From positions 1-64,000 of the forward strand of contig JARGDL010000016.1 in the NCBI GenBank assembly GCA_029210465.1: 64,000 nucleotides of DNA, written 5' to 3'. The notes beneath the pieces are model-generated. The model saw only the letters and a program-made list of their open reading frames with translations, ran no database searches and was not told the origin of the DNA. The position numbers were made by a program, and so were the translations under genes. Below are positions 47,667-57,831 of the stretch, in pieces. The stretch is from Stygiobacter electus. Its GTDB lineage: Bacteria > Bacteroidota > Ignavibacteria > Ignavibacteriales > Melioribacteraceae. Numbering within the stretch: the first letter of the stretch is position 1; the number at the start of each line of letters is the position of its first letter.

Positions 47667-47692
47667 GAAAAAACCCCCGAAAAATCGGGGGT
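47667..47692 (-). terminator. Terminator after eno
   Basis: ACCCCCGA and TCGGGGGT form a perfect stem with a 4-base loop, followed by TTTTTT on the minus strand. Confidence 0.9.
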
Positions 47693-47702
47693 ATAATTTT
47701 AT

Positions 47703-49019
<1,317 letters not shown>

Positions 49020-49187
49020 TCATAAAATCATTGCAAAAATAATTAAAAAGAGAGGGCAAAAGCTAATTAAGTTGAATCAAATCTTTATTAAAACAAAAAT
49101 TATTAATTTTGCATAAAATAATTTTCACATTAACTATAATTTTAATTAAATTCATTTCATAGTTTAATTAAATTGCTGTTCATATCT

Positions 49188-49260
49188 GCCCCGGTAGCTC
49201 AGTGGATAGAGCAGCGGTTTCCTAAACCGTTGGTCGGAGGTTCAACTCCTCTCCGGGGTA
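49188..49260 (+). tRNA. tRNA-Arg (CCT)
   Basis: A 73-base cloverleaf. The acceptor GCCCCGG pairs with CCGGGGT (closing G-U pair), the D arm has AGCTCAGTGGATAGAGC, the anticodon loop TTCCTAA gives CCT and the T arm is GGTTCAACTCC. CCA is not encoded. Confidence 0.95.
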
Positions 49261-49266
49261 CTATAA

Positions 49267-49557
49267 ATGAATTGTGATAACATGAAAAAATTATTAACCA
49301 ATTTATTGTTTGCTATTGTTGATTTAGTTTGTTTCCTTCAAGGTGGAGTATTATTAGTTTACGCTTTACTTCACTTTAGTTACAAAGTTGAAGTTGCACA
49401 CTCAGAAGGGCTTACAACTGTAGAAATGCAAAACATACCAATGGCAATAGGCGGTCATTATTTCTATAGTGAGCAATATATTAATATTGCATTAATTGGA
49501 ATAGCACTAATCATAGTTGGAATTTTAATGAGAGATTGGAAAAAGAAATTCGTTTAA
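49267..49557 (+). CDS. Small membrane protein next to tRNA-Arg
   Basis: 96 residues (91 if the second ATG at 49282, before KKLLTNLLFAIVD, is used). Two hydrophobic helices (about 10-33 and 72-88) and a short C-terminal RDWKKKFV tail. No known family. It begins 7 bases after the tRNA, so it may be co-transcribed with it. Gene status is likely but not certain. Confidence 0.55.
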   Translation: MNCDNMKKLLTNLLFAIVDLVCFLQGGVLLVYALLHFSYKVEVAHSEGLTTVEMQNIPMAIGGHYFYSEQYINIALIGIALIIVGILMRDWKKKFV

Positions 49558-49647
49558 CAAATTCAAAAATTTTATTATGAATTGCCCGACTTTTATGAAT
49601 CATGGTTAATTCTAATAACTTTATAAAAAAATAAAAATAGTGATAAT

Positions 49648-49679
49648 AAAAACCCTGCTGAAAATTGCGGGGTTTTTTA
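49648..49679. terminator. Two-way terminator before mgtE end
   Basis: AACCCTGC and GCGGGGTT pair (one G-U) with A and T runs on both sides. It serves mgtE on the minus strand and the small gene at 49267 on the plus strand. Confidence 0.8.
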
Positions 49680-49681
49680 TT

Positions 49682-51061
49682 CTATAATAATGTTCCTCTC
49701 AAAAAAATCAGAGCGATAGAAAAGTAAATTATTAATCCAGTTACATCTACTAAAGTAGCAACAAATGGAGCTGAAGAAGCTGCTGGATCAAATCCTAATT
49801 TTTTAATAATTATTGGTAGCATCGAACCCATAAATGTACCCCATAGTACAACTCCAATCAAAGAAAAACTAACTGTCATGCCAACTAAAAACCAGTGTTC
49901 ACCATACATACCACTAGCGGCTTGCCAAATTGATATTCTTAAAAAACCAATAATAGCAAGTATAGTTCCCAAAATAAATCCAGTAATTAATTCTCTTCTA
50001 AAAACAAAGAACCAATCTTTAATTGTAATTTCACCTAAAGCAATTGCACGAATAACTAATGTTGCCGCTTGTGAACCTGAATTACCACCACTTGAAATGA
50101 TTAAAGGAACAAATAAAGCAAGAATAACTGCTTTTTGAATTTCATTTTCAAAAAAACCCATTGCAGTAGCAGTTAACATTTCGCCAACAAATAATATGCT
50201 TAACCAACCTGCACGTTTTTTTATCATTCCTAATAGAGAAATATCGGGATAAGGCTCTTCTAATGTTTCAACAGCTGCAAATTTATGAATATCTTCAGTT
50301 GCCTCTTCTTCTGCAATATCTAATATATCATCAATAGTTACTATACCAATTAAAACTCCACTGGAATCTGTAACAGGAAGAGCAACTCTATCATATTTTT
50401 TAAATAATTCAACAGCGGTTTCCTGATCATCATTTACTTTTAAAGAGACAAAATTAAAATTCATTAAGTCGTAAACTTTTTGATCAAGAGGAGCTAAAAG
50501 GAATTCACTAATTTTTATATCATCAACTAAATGCCCTTTATCGTCAATAACATAAATGACATTTAAGGTTTCAGAGTTTTTTCCATTCTCTCGGATGTAA
50601 TCGAGTGTTTGTTGAACTGTCCAATCCTGTTTAACTGCAATATAGTCTGGTGTCATCAAACGACCAACACTATATTCAGGATAGCCAAGTAATTGTTGTG
50701 CTATTTTCTTTTGTTCTGGTGATAGAATTGCAATCATTTGTTTGACTACATTTGGAGGCATTTCTTCAAACAATGCTGTTCTATCATCATCCGACATTTC
50801 ATTTAAAATTGTGGCAATATCTTCTTTGCTAAGTTGTTCAATTAAAAGTTGTTGAGTATCAAAATCAAAATATTCAAATACATCTGCTGCTAATTCCTTT
50901 GGAAGCAATCTGAATATTATTGCCCGCTCTTCTTCTTCGATTGATAAAATCAGATCAGCAATATCCGCTGGAGGCCAATCTATCAGCACTTCTTTTAATT
51001 CAATTAATCTTCTGTGATGAATTAAATCAAGAATTTCTGGTTTCACAAGTTGTGAAATCAT
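49682..51061 (-). CDS. mgtE: Magnesium transporter MgtE
   Basis: 459 residues. N domain (about 1-130, with the repeats DIADLILSIEEEERAIIFRLL and DIATILNEMSDDDRTALFEEMP) and a CBS pair (about 135-255, VGRLMTPDYIAV and VALPVTDSSGVLIGIVTIDDILD) come first. A five-helix membrane domain with the signature SSGGNSGSQAATLVIRAIALGEI follows. Magnesium bound by the cytoplasmic domains gates the channel. The ribosome site is GGAGG. Confidence 0.96.
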   Translation of the reverse strand: MISQLVKPEILDLIHHRRLIELKEVLIDWPPADIADLILSIEEEERAIIFRLLPKELAADVFEYFDFDTQQLLIEQLSKEDIATILNEMSDDDRTALFEEMPPNVVKQMIAILSPEQKKIAQQLLGYPEYSVGRLMTPDYIAVKQDWTVQQTLDYIRENGKNSETLNVIYVIDDKGHLVDDIKISEFLLAPLDQKVYDLMNFNFVSLKVNDDQETAVELFKKYDRVALPVTDSSGVLIGIVTIDDILDIAEEEATEDIHKFAAVETLEEPYPDISLLGMIKKRAGWLSILFVGEMLTATAMGFFENEIQKAVILALFVPLIISSGGNSGSQAATLVIRAIALGEITIKDWFFVFRRELITGFILGTILAIIGFLRISIWQAASGMYGEHWFLVGMTVSFSLIGVVLWGTFMGSMLPIIIKKLGFDPAASSAPFVATLVDVTGLIIYFSIALIFLRGTLL

Positions 51062-51170
51062 AATTACCTCCTTCGAATGGAAGTGGAAAAGAAATGTGAA
51101 TTAAATGATTTGCAAAATAAAAAATGTATGTTTATTAAAACAAAATATTTTGATTTTTTGAAAAGATTTT

Positions 51171-51205
51171 AAATGCCAGACTTCGACTCGTTTAGTCTGA
51201 CATTT
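51171..51205 (-). terminator. Terminator after the lectin-domain gene
   Basis: AAATGCCAGACT and AGTCTGACATTT form a long stem with one mismatch. It ends the gene at 51229 before mgtE. Confidence 0.75.
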
Positions 51206-51228
51206 ATTTAAAGATATGTTATTAGAAT

Positions 51229-51588
51229 TTATTCTTCAGTATGAGCTAACCAGAAACCACCTATTGCATTAAATTGGGTATCGCCCCAAACTTCTGCAAG
51301 TAACACAAATCCATCTCGCGAAACACCTGATGCTTTTAAATTGTAACGAATCTGACTCGTTTTTTCAGCATCAATTAATGAAGGTATTAAAACAACTTTA
51401 GGTTTTTTATCAAATGGTTTTGGAAAACTAATTTCATATTCAACGATTCTTTTTCCTTGATTTGCATGAAGAGTATAATTTTGATTGTCTTTGCTGTAAA
51501 AAAATGTTCCGCTTTGAATTTGAATTTGTCCATAAGTTAATGAAGCTGCAAAAAGTAGAAATACTATAGAAGCAAATACTTTTTTCAT
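51229..51588 (-). CDS. Small secreted protein with H-type lectin domain
   Basis: 119 residues from the ATG at 51588, which has AAAGGAGG directly before it; a longer frame from 51630 has no such site. A signal peptide (MKKVFASIVFLLFAASLTYG) precedes one domain. Its pattern IQSGTFFYS, RIVEYEISFPKPFDKKPKVVLIPSLIDA and ASGVSRDGFVLLAEVW fits the H-type lectin fold, which in animals binds GalNAc. Its bacterial ligand is unknown. Confidence 0.75.
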   Translation of the reverse strand: MKKVFASIVFLLFAASLTYGQIQIQSGTFFYSKDNQNYTLHANQGKRIVEYEISFPKPFDKKPKVVLIPSLIDAEKTSQIRYNLKASGVSRDGFVLLAEVWGDTQFNAIGGFWLAHTEE

Positions 51589-51666
51589 TTGACCTCCTTT
51601 TTCTTTGTGATTTGTTATTGCCCTTCTCAAAGTTGTGAATTAAACTTTAAATTGTCAAATGAATTA

Positions 51667-52584
51667 TTAATCAAGTTCAAGTTCTTTTTTCATTAACTCT
51701 AAAGTTTCAATGATTGATTTTGGTTTGTAATTCAATTCGGTTTCAGCTTTTAAGTTTATTAACCCTGATTTTAAAGGTCTTTTTGCTGGTTGATTTAATT
51801 CTTCTGTTAGAATTGGAATAATTAATTCGGTATTAAGATTAAACATTTTTGCTATAATCTTTGTGAATTCAAATCTTGAAAGAAGTTCTTTACCACCGAT
51901 ATTATAAATTCCTTCTTTTTTATTCTTTATAACATTTGAAATTCCATTCACTAAATCATCAATATAAGTTGGATTATTAATTTGATCGGTAACAATTTTA
52001 ATCTTTTGAGAATTTTTTAATGAATTATAAACCCATTTCACAAAATCGGGTCTTCCATATTTTGAAGGTCCATACAAAACATTTGAACGAATTATAGTAA
52101 ACCTTGTTCCACTTGCTTTAATTGAATTTTCCGAAGCTAATTTTGTTCTTCCATAATATGAAATTGGATTAGGTAGATCAATTTCTGTATACGGTCCATT
52201 TTTACCATCGAAAATGTAATCTGATGAAATATGAATTAAGTGTGAATCAATTGTCCATGAATAAAATGCAATATTATCAACGCCATTGACATTAATTTTC
52301 CAGCAAAGCTCTCTTTCAGTTTCAGCTTTATCAACATTTGTATATGCTGCAGCATTAATAATAAAATCAGGGAAAAATTTTGTAATAATATTTTTTACTT
52401 CATTTTTCTGAGTTATATCAAGTTGTTGATATTCAATATCAGGTATAAATGATTTAGTCTCCGCAGAAGTGCATAATAATTCAACATCTTTTTGTTTAGA
52501 AAAATATTCTGTTAATCTTTGTCCTAACATTCCATTAGAACCAATAATTAAAATTCTTTTTTTTATCATATCAGTTAATAACAT
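51667..52584 (-). CDS. rfbD: dTDP-4-dehydrorhamnose reductase-like protein
   Basis: 305 residues, SDR fold. ILIIGSNGMLGQRLTEYF is the nucleotide motif, INAAAYTNVDKAE and HISSDYIFDG are typical of RfbD, and YYGRTKLASE holds the YxxxK pair. It makes dTDP-rhamnose as the last step; rfbA and rfbB are not in the window. ATG 52584 or the later ATG 52569 (MIKKRILIIG) may be the start; neither has a clear ribosome site. The gene follows the PfkB kinase by three bases. Confidence 0.88.
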   Translation of the reverse strand: MLLTDMIKKRILIIGSNGMLGQRLTEYFSKQKDVELLCTSAETKSFIPDIEYQQLDITQKNEVKNIITKFFPDFIINAAAYTNVDKAETERELCWKINVNGVDNIAFYSWTIDSHLIHISSDYIFDGKNGPYTEIDLPNPISYYGRTKLASENSIKASGTRFTIIRSNVLYGPSKYGRPDFVKWVYNSLKNSQKIKIVTDQINNPTYIDDLVNGISNVIKNKKEGIYNIGGKELLSRFEFTKIIAKMFNLNTELIIPILTEELNQPAKRPLKSGLINLKAETELNYKPKSIIETLELMKKELELD

Positions 52585-52587
52585 AAT

Positions 52588-53433
52588 TTAATTTATCAAT
52601 ATAGTTAGTTTTCTAGTTGAAGCTGCTTTTGCCCCGGCTTCGTTAGCTATTGAAAGTGAGCTTTCTATTTCTTCAATTTTTAAATAATTGTAAAAAAATG
52701 TTGCACCAAAAATATCACCACAACCAATTTTATTTAAAGTCTCAACATTAATTGCATTCATTTCAAGTTTTTTAATTTTATTGTTTTCGTAAAAATAAGC
52801 ACAACTACCTTTATCTGCTTTTGTTATTAACAAAATATTTACACCGCTACTTAATACAAATTTAGCTGCATTATTTTCTTCACCCTGAAAAATTGTTTGA
52901 AGTTCATTATTGTTGCACTGAAGTATATCAATACAACTTAGCCATTCTTCTACATTTGGAATTGGTCTAAAATTTCTATTCATATTTTTATCAATTCCAC
53001 GAGCAAGCGAATGAATGTCAAAATAAATTTTACCATCATAATTTTTTCTTAATGTTTTTAATTGTTGCAAAGAAATATCAAATCCAGTAATCATATTTAT
53101 TAAAATTCCATCAAATGAATTTAAATCATTTATTAAATCTATGTTTAATGTTGATGAAATGTTTTTATATACTTCTCTTCTTTCTTCATTTCCAGATGTA
53201 TCTAAAAAGACTTCAGGCATTTCTTCAAAGTATTGAAAATATTTTTGATTTACTTTTGAATATAATTTCTCGAATAAAGAGTAATATTTTTTATTCCAAC
53301 TTGTAACAACATAAAGTTCATCTTGAGGGTTCATGTTTAACAAAAATCCAAGTATTGAATAAAAAACTCCACCTGGTAAAGTTTTATTATCAATATTATC
53401 AATTATAGAATGACCTATTAAAAGAATTTTCAT
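52588..53433 (-). CDS. PfkB-family carbohydrate kinase
   Basis: 281 residues. The N-terminus KILLIGHSIIDNI and TLPGGVFYSILGF fit the sugar-binding part, and NKIGCGDIFGATFFYNYL is the C-terminal signature with the catalytic Asp. The usual T in the DTxGAGD motif is changed to I. Function in the sugar-nucleotide context (an ADP-heptose- or ribokinase-like step) is only a suggestion. It is probably co-transcribed with rfbD. Confidence 0.8.
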   Translation of the reverse strand: MKILLIGHSIIDNIDNKTLPGGVFYSILGFLLNMNPQDELYVVTSWNKKYYSLFEKLYSKVNQKYFQYFEEMPEVFLDTSGNEERREVYKNISSTLNIDLINDLNSFDGILINMITGFDISLQQLKTLRKNYDGKIYFDIHSLARGIDKNMNRNFRPIPNVEEWLSCIDILQCNNNELQTIFQGEENNAAKFVLSSGVNILLITKADKGSCAYFYENNKIKKLEMNAINVETLNKIGCGDIFGATFFYNYLKIEEIESSLSIANEAGAKAASTRKLTILIN

Positions 53434-53506
53434 TAGTTTTCTAATGCTTGTTGAACCTAATATGTAATTAAAGTTGTTTCTAATATAAAAATTAAAAGAG
53501 ATAAAA

Positions 53507-54634
53507 ATGAAAATAGGAATTACTTGTTATCCAACTTATGGCGGCAGTGGAGTAGTTGCAACGGAATTAGGCTTATCACTTGCAAAGCTTGGTCATCAAG
53601 TTCATTTTATAAGTTATGCAATGCCGCATCGTTTAAATCGTTTTGTAGAAAATATTTATTATCATGAAGTGGAAATGAGCAATTACCCTTTGTTTGAACA
53701 TTCACTTTATTGCCTTTCTTTGACAAGCAAAATGCTCGAAGTAATTGAATATGAAAACCTTGATTTGATGCATGTTCATTACGCAATACCTCACGCTATA
53801 AGTGCATATCTTGCAAGACAAGTTTTACACAAAGTAAATAAAAACATTAAATTTATAACAACATTGCATGGAACTGACATAACTTTAGTCGGTTTAGAAC
53901 CTTCATTTATGCCAATAGTAAAATTCAGTATAGAAGAGAGTGACGGAGTTACAGCTGTATCAAGATTTTTAAAAGAAAAAACATTGACTAATTATAATGT
54001 TCAAAAAAATATTGAAGTTATTTACAATTTCATAGATTTAGAAATTTATAAACCACATTCAAGCATTGAATTCAGAAAACATATCGCTCCAAATGGTGAA
54101 AAAGTTTTAGTTCACACTTCTAATTTTAGACCAGTAAAAAGAGTTCCTGATGTAATTAGAATTTTAGAAAAAGTTAATAAAGAAATTCCAACCAAATTGA
54201 TTTTAGTTGGCGATGGCCCAGATAGAAGTGAATGTGAAAGATTATCACGTGAATTAGGAATTCACCAAAATGTTTTTTTCCTTGGGAAGCAAGATGCACT
54301 TACAGAAATTTTAAATGCCGCAGATTTATTTTTATTGCCTTCTCAATCTGAAAGTTTTGGTTTATCAGCACTTGAAGCAATGGCTTGTGGAAAACCGGTA
54401 GTCAGTTCTTCTGTTGGTGGATTGCCTGAATTAGTAATTCATAATGAAACTGGTTTTATTGCAGAGATTGGTGATATTGAAAGAATGTCTAAATACACAA
54501 TTGATTTATTAAAGAATGAAAAGAAATATTTAACATTTTCTAAAAACTCACGTGAACGTGCAGAAAAATTTTTTGATAAAAAAAATATTATTCCACAGTA
54601 TATTGAATACTACGAAAAAATCTTAAATGGTTAA
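53507..54634 (+). CDS. bshA: N-acetyl-alpha-D-glucosaminyl L-malate synthase
   Basis: 375-residue GT4 glycosyltransferase. MKIGITCYPTYGGSGVVATELG at the N-terminus is characteristic of BshA, and FITTLHGTDITLVG, HTSNFRPVKRV and PSQSESFGLSALEAMACGKPVV follow in the standard order. It starts bacillithiol synthesis by joining GlcNAc to malate. bshB and bshC are not in the window. The probable bacillithiol reductase lies 14 kb upstream at 38582. Confidence 0.93.
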   Translation: MKIGITCYPTYGGSGVVATELGLSLAKLGHQVHFISYAMPHRLNRFVENIYYHEVEMSNYPLFEHSLYCLSLTSKMLEVIEYENLDLMHVHYAIPHAISAYLARQVLHKVNKNIKFITTLHGTDITLVGLEPSFMPIVKFSIEESDGVTAVSRFLKEKTLTNYNVQKNIEVIYNFIDLEIYKPHSSIEFRKHIAPNGEKVLVHTSNFRPVKRVPDVIRILEKVNKEIPTKLILVGDGPDRSECERLSRELGIHQNVFFLGKQDALTEILNAADLFLLPSQSESFGLSALEAMACGKPVVSSSVGGLPELVIHNETGFIAEIGDIERMSKYTIDLLKNEKKYLTFSKNSRERAEKFFDKKNIIPQYIEYYEKILNG

Positions 54635-54640
54635 CATTGA

Positions 54641-54669
54641 TGCCACATTTGGGTTAATTCAATGTGGCA
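54641..54669. terminator. Two-way terminator between bshA and ugd
   Basis: TGCCACATT and AATGTGGCA form a perfect 9-bp stem between converging genes, with T-rich flanks on the plus side. Confidence 0.75.
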
Positions 54670-54683
54670 CCATTTTTAATTAT

Positions 54684-56012
54684 TTATAATCCAACAACTT
54701 TTCTTCCGATGCTGTAATAAATGAATCCAAGTTCTTCCATCTTTTCAATATCAAAAATATTTCTTCCGTCAAATATCAAAGGATTTTTTAATAATGATTT
54801 CATCTTGTCAAAATCTGGATTACGAAATTCATTCCATTCTGTTAGAATTAAAAGTGCATCTGCATTATTTAATGGCTCATATTGTTCATTACAATACTCA
54901 GGAATTTCATCAACATAAAATTTTGCATTTTCCATTGCAGCTGGGTCATAAGTTGAAACTTTAGCACCAAGTTTATTTAATTCTTTAATGATATAAATTG
55001 AAGGAGCTTCACGCATATCATCAGTATTTGGTTTGAATGCTAATCCCCAAATAGCAATTTTTTTGTTTTTAATATCGTTATTAAAATGCTGTAATAATTT
55101 TTTAACGAGAACTAATTTTTGTTGACGATTAACTTCATCAACAACTTTTAATAACTTAATTGGTGAATTAAATTCTTCTGATGTCTTAATTAGAGCATTA
55201 ACATCTTTTGGAAAACAAGAACCGCCATAACCAATTCCGGGGAATAAAAATCTTTTTCCAATTCTTGAATCTGCACCCATACCTTTTCGAACTAAATCTA
55301 CATTAGCACTAACTTTTTCACAAAAGTTTGCAAGTTCGTTCATAAATGTAATTCTCATTGCGAGATATGAGTTGGCGGCGTATTTAGTTACTTCACTGCT
55401 TTCTGGATTCATTTCCAAAATTGGATTTCCTTGACGCACAAATGGTTCATATAACTCTCTCATTATCTCAAAAGCTTTTTTACTATTTGAGCCAATAACA
55501 ATTCTATCTGGTTTCATAAAATCTTCAACTGCAAAACCTTCACGTAAAAATTCTGGATTGGAAACGACGTCAAAATTTTTAATTCCGAATTCAGATAAAA
55601 TATTTGTTACTGCTTTTGACGTTCCAACAGGAACGGTGCTTTTGTTTACTATTATTTTGTAATCTTTGTCATTATTTTCTTTTAAGATTTTCCCAATGTT
55701 TTTGGCAACACCGAAAACATACTTTAAATCTGCGGAGCCATCTTCATCTTGTGGAGTTGGCAAGCATAAAAAAATTATATCAGAATTTTGTATTGCAAAT
55801 TTTAAATCGTCAGTAAAAGTTAATCTTTGTTTTTCAATATTTCGATGAAATAAAATTTCTAAACCAGGTTCATAAATTGTAACTTGACCATTTTTTAAAG
55901 CATTTAATTTTTGCTGATTATTATCAACACAAATAACATGATTGCCCATTTCGGCAAAACAAGTTCCGCTGACTAAACCAACATAGCCAGTTCCAATAAC
56001 AGAAAGTTTCAC
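54684..56012 (-). CDS. ugd: UDP-glucose 6-dehydrogenase
   Basis: 442 residues. Oxidises UDP-glucose to UDP-glucuronate for surface polysaccharide. The NAD motif is VIGTGYVGLVSGTCFAEMG, the catalytic Cys is in GYGGSCFPKD at about residue 260, and KSTVPVGTS and GLAFKPNTDDMREAPS are standard. It overlaps the rfbC stop by four bases. Confidence 0.95.
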   Translation of the reverse strand: MKLSVIGTGYVGLVSGTCFAEMGNHVICVDNNQQKLNALKNGQVTIYEPGLEILFHRNIEKQRLTFTDDLKFAIQNSDIIFLCLPTPQDEDGSADLKYVFGVAKNIGKILKENNDKDYKIIVNKSTVPVGTSKAVTNILSEFGIKNFDVVSNPEFLREGFAVEDFMKPDRIVIGSNSKKAFEIMRELYEPFVRQGNPILEMNPESSEVTKYAANSYLAMRITFMNELANFCEKVSANVDLVRKGMGADSRIGKRFLFPGIGYGGSCFPKDVNALIKTSEEFNSPIKLLKVVDEVNRQQKLVLVKKLLQHFNNDIKNKKIAIWGLAFKPNTDDMREAPSIYIIKELNKLGAKVSTYDPAAMENAKFYVDEIPEYCNEQYEPLNNADALLILTEWNEFRNPDFDKMKSLLKNPLIFDGRNIFDIEKMEELGFIYYSIGRKVVGL

Positions 56013-56572
56013 TTTGCCCTCCTTTGATAGATGAATTCTTTATTAATTTGTTTAAATGAAATTGCCCTCAGGTCTTTTTCAGAAACAATTGGATTTTCAA
56101 CTTTCCAATCGATGTTCAAGTCTTCATCGTTAAAAATTATTGATCTTTCAGAATCTTTATTGTAAAAGTTTGTGCATTTGTAACTAAAAATTGCTTCATC
56201 ACTCAAAACAGAAAATCCATGAGCAAATCCGGGTGGAATCCATAATTGAAATTTATTTTCTTCGCTTAATTCAATTGAAAAATATTTTCCAAATGTTGGT
56301 GAACCAAAACGAATATCAACAGCAACATCTAAAACTTTACCAAAAATTACAGAGCACAATTTACCTTGAGCATATTCACCAACTTGATAATGCAATCCTC
56401 GAACCGTTCCTTTTTTAGATTTTGAAACATTATCCTGTACAAACTGAAATTCTATTCCACCGGCTTCATATTTTTTTTTGTTAAAAGATTCAAAAAAATA
56501 ACCACGCTCATCAGGAAAAATATCTGGTTTTATTACTAGTAAATCTTCTATAAAAGTTTTTTTAAATTCCAT
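56009..56572 (-). CDS. rfbC: dTDP-4-dehydrorhamnose 3,5-epimerase
   Basis: 187-residue cupin-fold epimerase. DERGYFFESFNKKKYE, FVQDNVSKSKKGTVRGLHYQ (catalytic His in RGLHYQ), DVAVDIRFGSPTFGKYFSIEL and IPPGFAHGFSVLSDEA are conserved segments. It lies between galE and ugd in a sugar-nucleotide operon; its partner rfbD is 3 kb away. Confidence 0.95.
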   Translation of the reverse strand: MEFKKTFIEDLLVIKPDIFPDERGYFFESFNKKKYEAGGIEFQFVQDNVSKSKKGTVRGLHYQVGEYAQGKLCSVIFGKVLDVAVDIRFGSPTFGKYFSIELSEENKFQLWIPPGFAHGFSVLSDEAIFSYKCTNFYNKDSERSIIFNDEDLNIDWKVENPIVSEKDLRAISFKQINKEFIYQRRAK

Positions 56573-56581
56573 TTAACCTCA

Positions 56582-57556
56582 TTAATATTTTTGATTTTGA
56601 TGCCAGTTCCAAGCTGTTTTAATTATTTCATCAATTCCAAATTTTGGATTCCAATTTAATATTTCTTTTGCTTTTTTATTATCTGCAACAAGAATTGCCG
56701 GATCACCTTCTCTTCTTCCTACAATTTCAAATGGTATTTCTTTCCCGGTAATTTTTTTTGCTTTTTCAATTATTTCCAAAACAGAATTCCCAAATCCAGT
56801 TCCTAAATTTATAATTGTAGAATTTCCACCATCAATTAAATATTGCAAAGCTTTTAAGTGTGCATCTGCAAGATCATTTACATGAATATAATCCCGAATA
56901 CAAGTTCCATCTTGAGTTTCATAATCATTTCCAAAAACTAAAATTTTCTCTCTCTTTTTTTGTGCAGTAAAAAGAACTAATGGAATCAAATGTGGTTCTG
57001 GAAAATGACTTTCACCTATTAAACCATTTGGATTTGCGCCCGCAGCATTGAAATAACGAAGGCAAATATTTTTTAATCCGAATGCTTTTTCAAAATCGCG
57101 TAATAAAATTTCTATTATCAATTTTGTATTTGCGTAAGGATTAATTGGATTTGATAGTTCATCTTCACTTATAGGGATATTATTAGGATTGCCATAAATT
57201 GAACAAGTTGATGAAAAGACAAAATTTTTAATTCCAAGTTCAGCAACGGCACGAATTAAATTATAACTTCCAACAACATTATTTTGATAATACAATTCTG
57301 GTTTTTCGACAGATTCACCTACATAAGCAAAAGCGGCAAAGTGAACTACAGCTTGAGGTGAAAAATCTGCAATTGCACTTTTAAGATTTTGAAATTCTAA
57401 AAGATCAATTTTCTTAAAAACAACATTTGATGGTATTGATTCAATATGTCCACGCGACAAATTATCAATAACACAAACTTGATGTTTATTTTCTACAAGA
57501 TAATGAACAAAATGAGAACCGATATAACCAGCCCCACCAGTAACTAAAATTTTCAA
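56582..57556 (-). CDS. galE: UDP-glucose 4-epimerase
   Basis: About 324 residues. ILVTGGAGYIGSHFVHYL is the NAD motif, FSSTCSIYGNP and NPYANTKLIIE hold the catalytic SYK triad, and RYFNAAGANPNG and GTCIRDYIHVNDLADAH complete the family set. The frame is open from a TTG at 57586, but the TTG at 57556 directly before KILVTGG has GAGGG at the right distance, so I choose that uncommon start. First gene of the galE-rfbC-ugd operon. Confidence 0.94.
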   Translation of the reverse strand: MKILVTGGAGYIGSHFVHYLVENKHQVCVIDNLSRGHIESIPSNVVFKKIDLLEFQNLKSAIADFSPQAVVHFAAFAYVGESVEKPELYYQNNVVGSYNLIRAVAELGIKNFVFSSTCSIYGNPNNIPISEDELSNPINPYANTKLIIEILLRDFEKAFGLKNICLRYFNAAGANPNGLIGESHFPEPHLIPLVLFTAQKKREKILVFGNDYETQDGTCIRDYIHVNDLADAHLKALQYLIDGGNSTIINLGTGFGNSVLEIIEKAKKITGKEIPFEIVGRREGDPAILVADNKKAKEILNWNPKFGIDEIIKTAWNWHQNQKY

Positions 57557-57831
57557 ATATCCCTCAGCTAAAATTTTACTTTTCAAATATATTTAGAATA
57601 AATTCATAATTAAAACCTTTAAACATAAAATTTGTAGTAAATAAGATTTTTCCTTATAATGAAACCGCTTTTGAAAAGTTCTTTAAAAACACCCATTTGT
57701 GTAGTGCTTTACAAATAGCTGAAAAGTATGTTGTAAAAAATATTGAGATGTAAATTCATATATCATCTTTTCATTTTCCAGATTTAAGTTTCTTTACTAA
57801 AATATCATTAAACTAAAAAGAGGAGGCTTTA

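Noticed and set aside
57557-57586. GalE start at TTG 57586
   Set aside because: The ten extra residues do not match the family, and the later TTG has a good GAGGG site.
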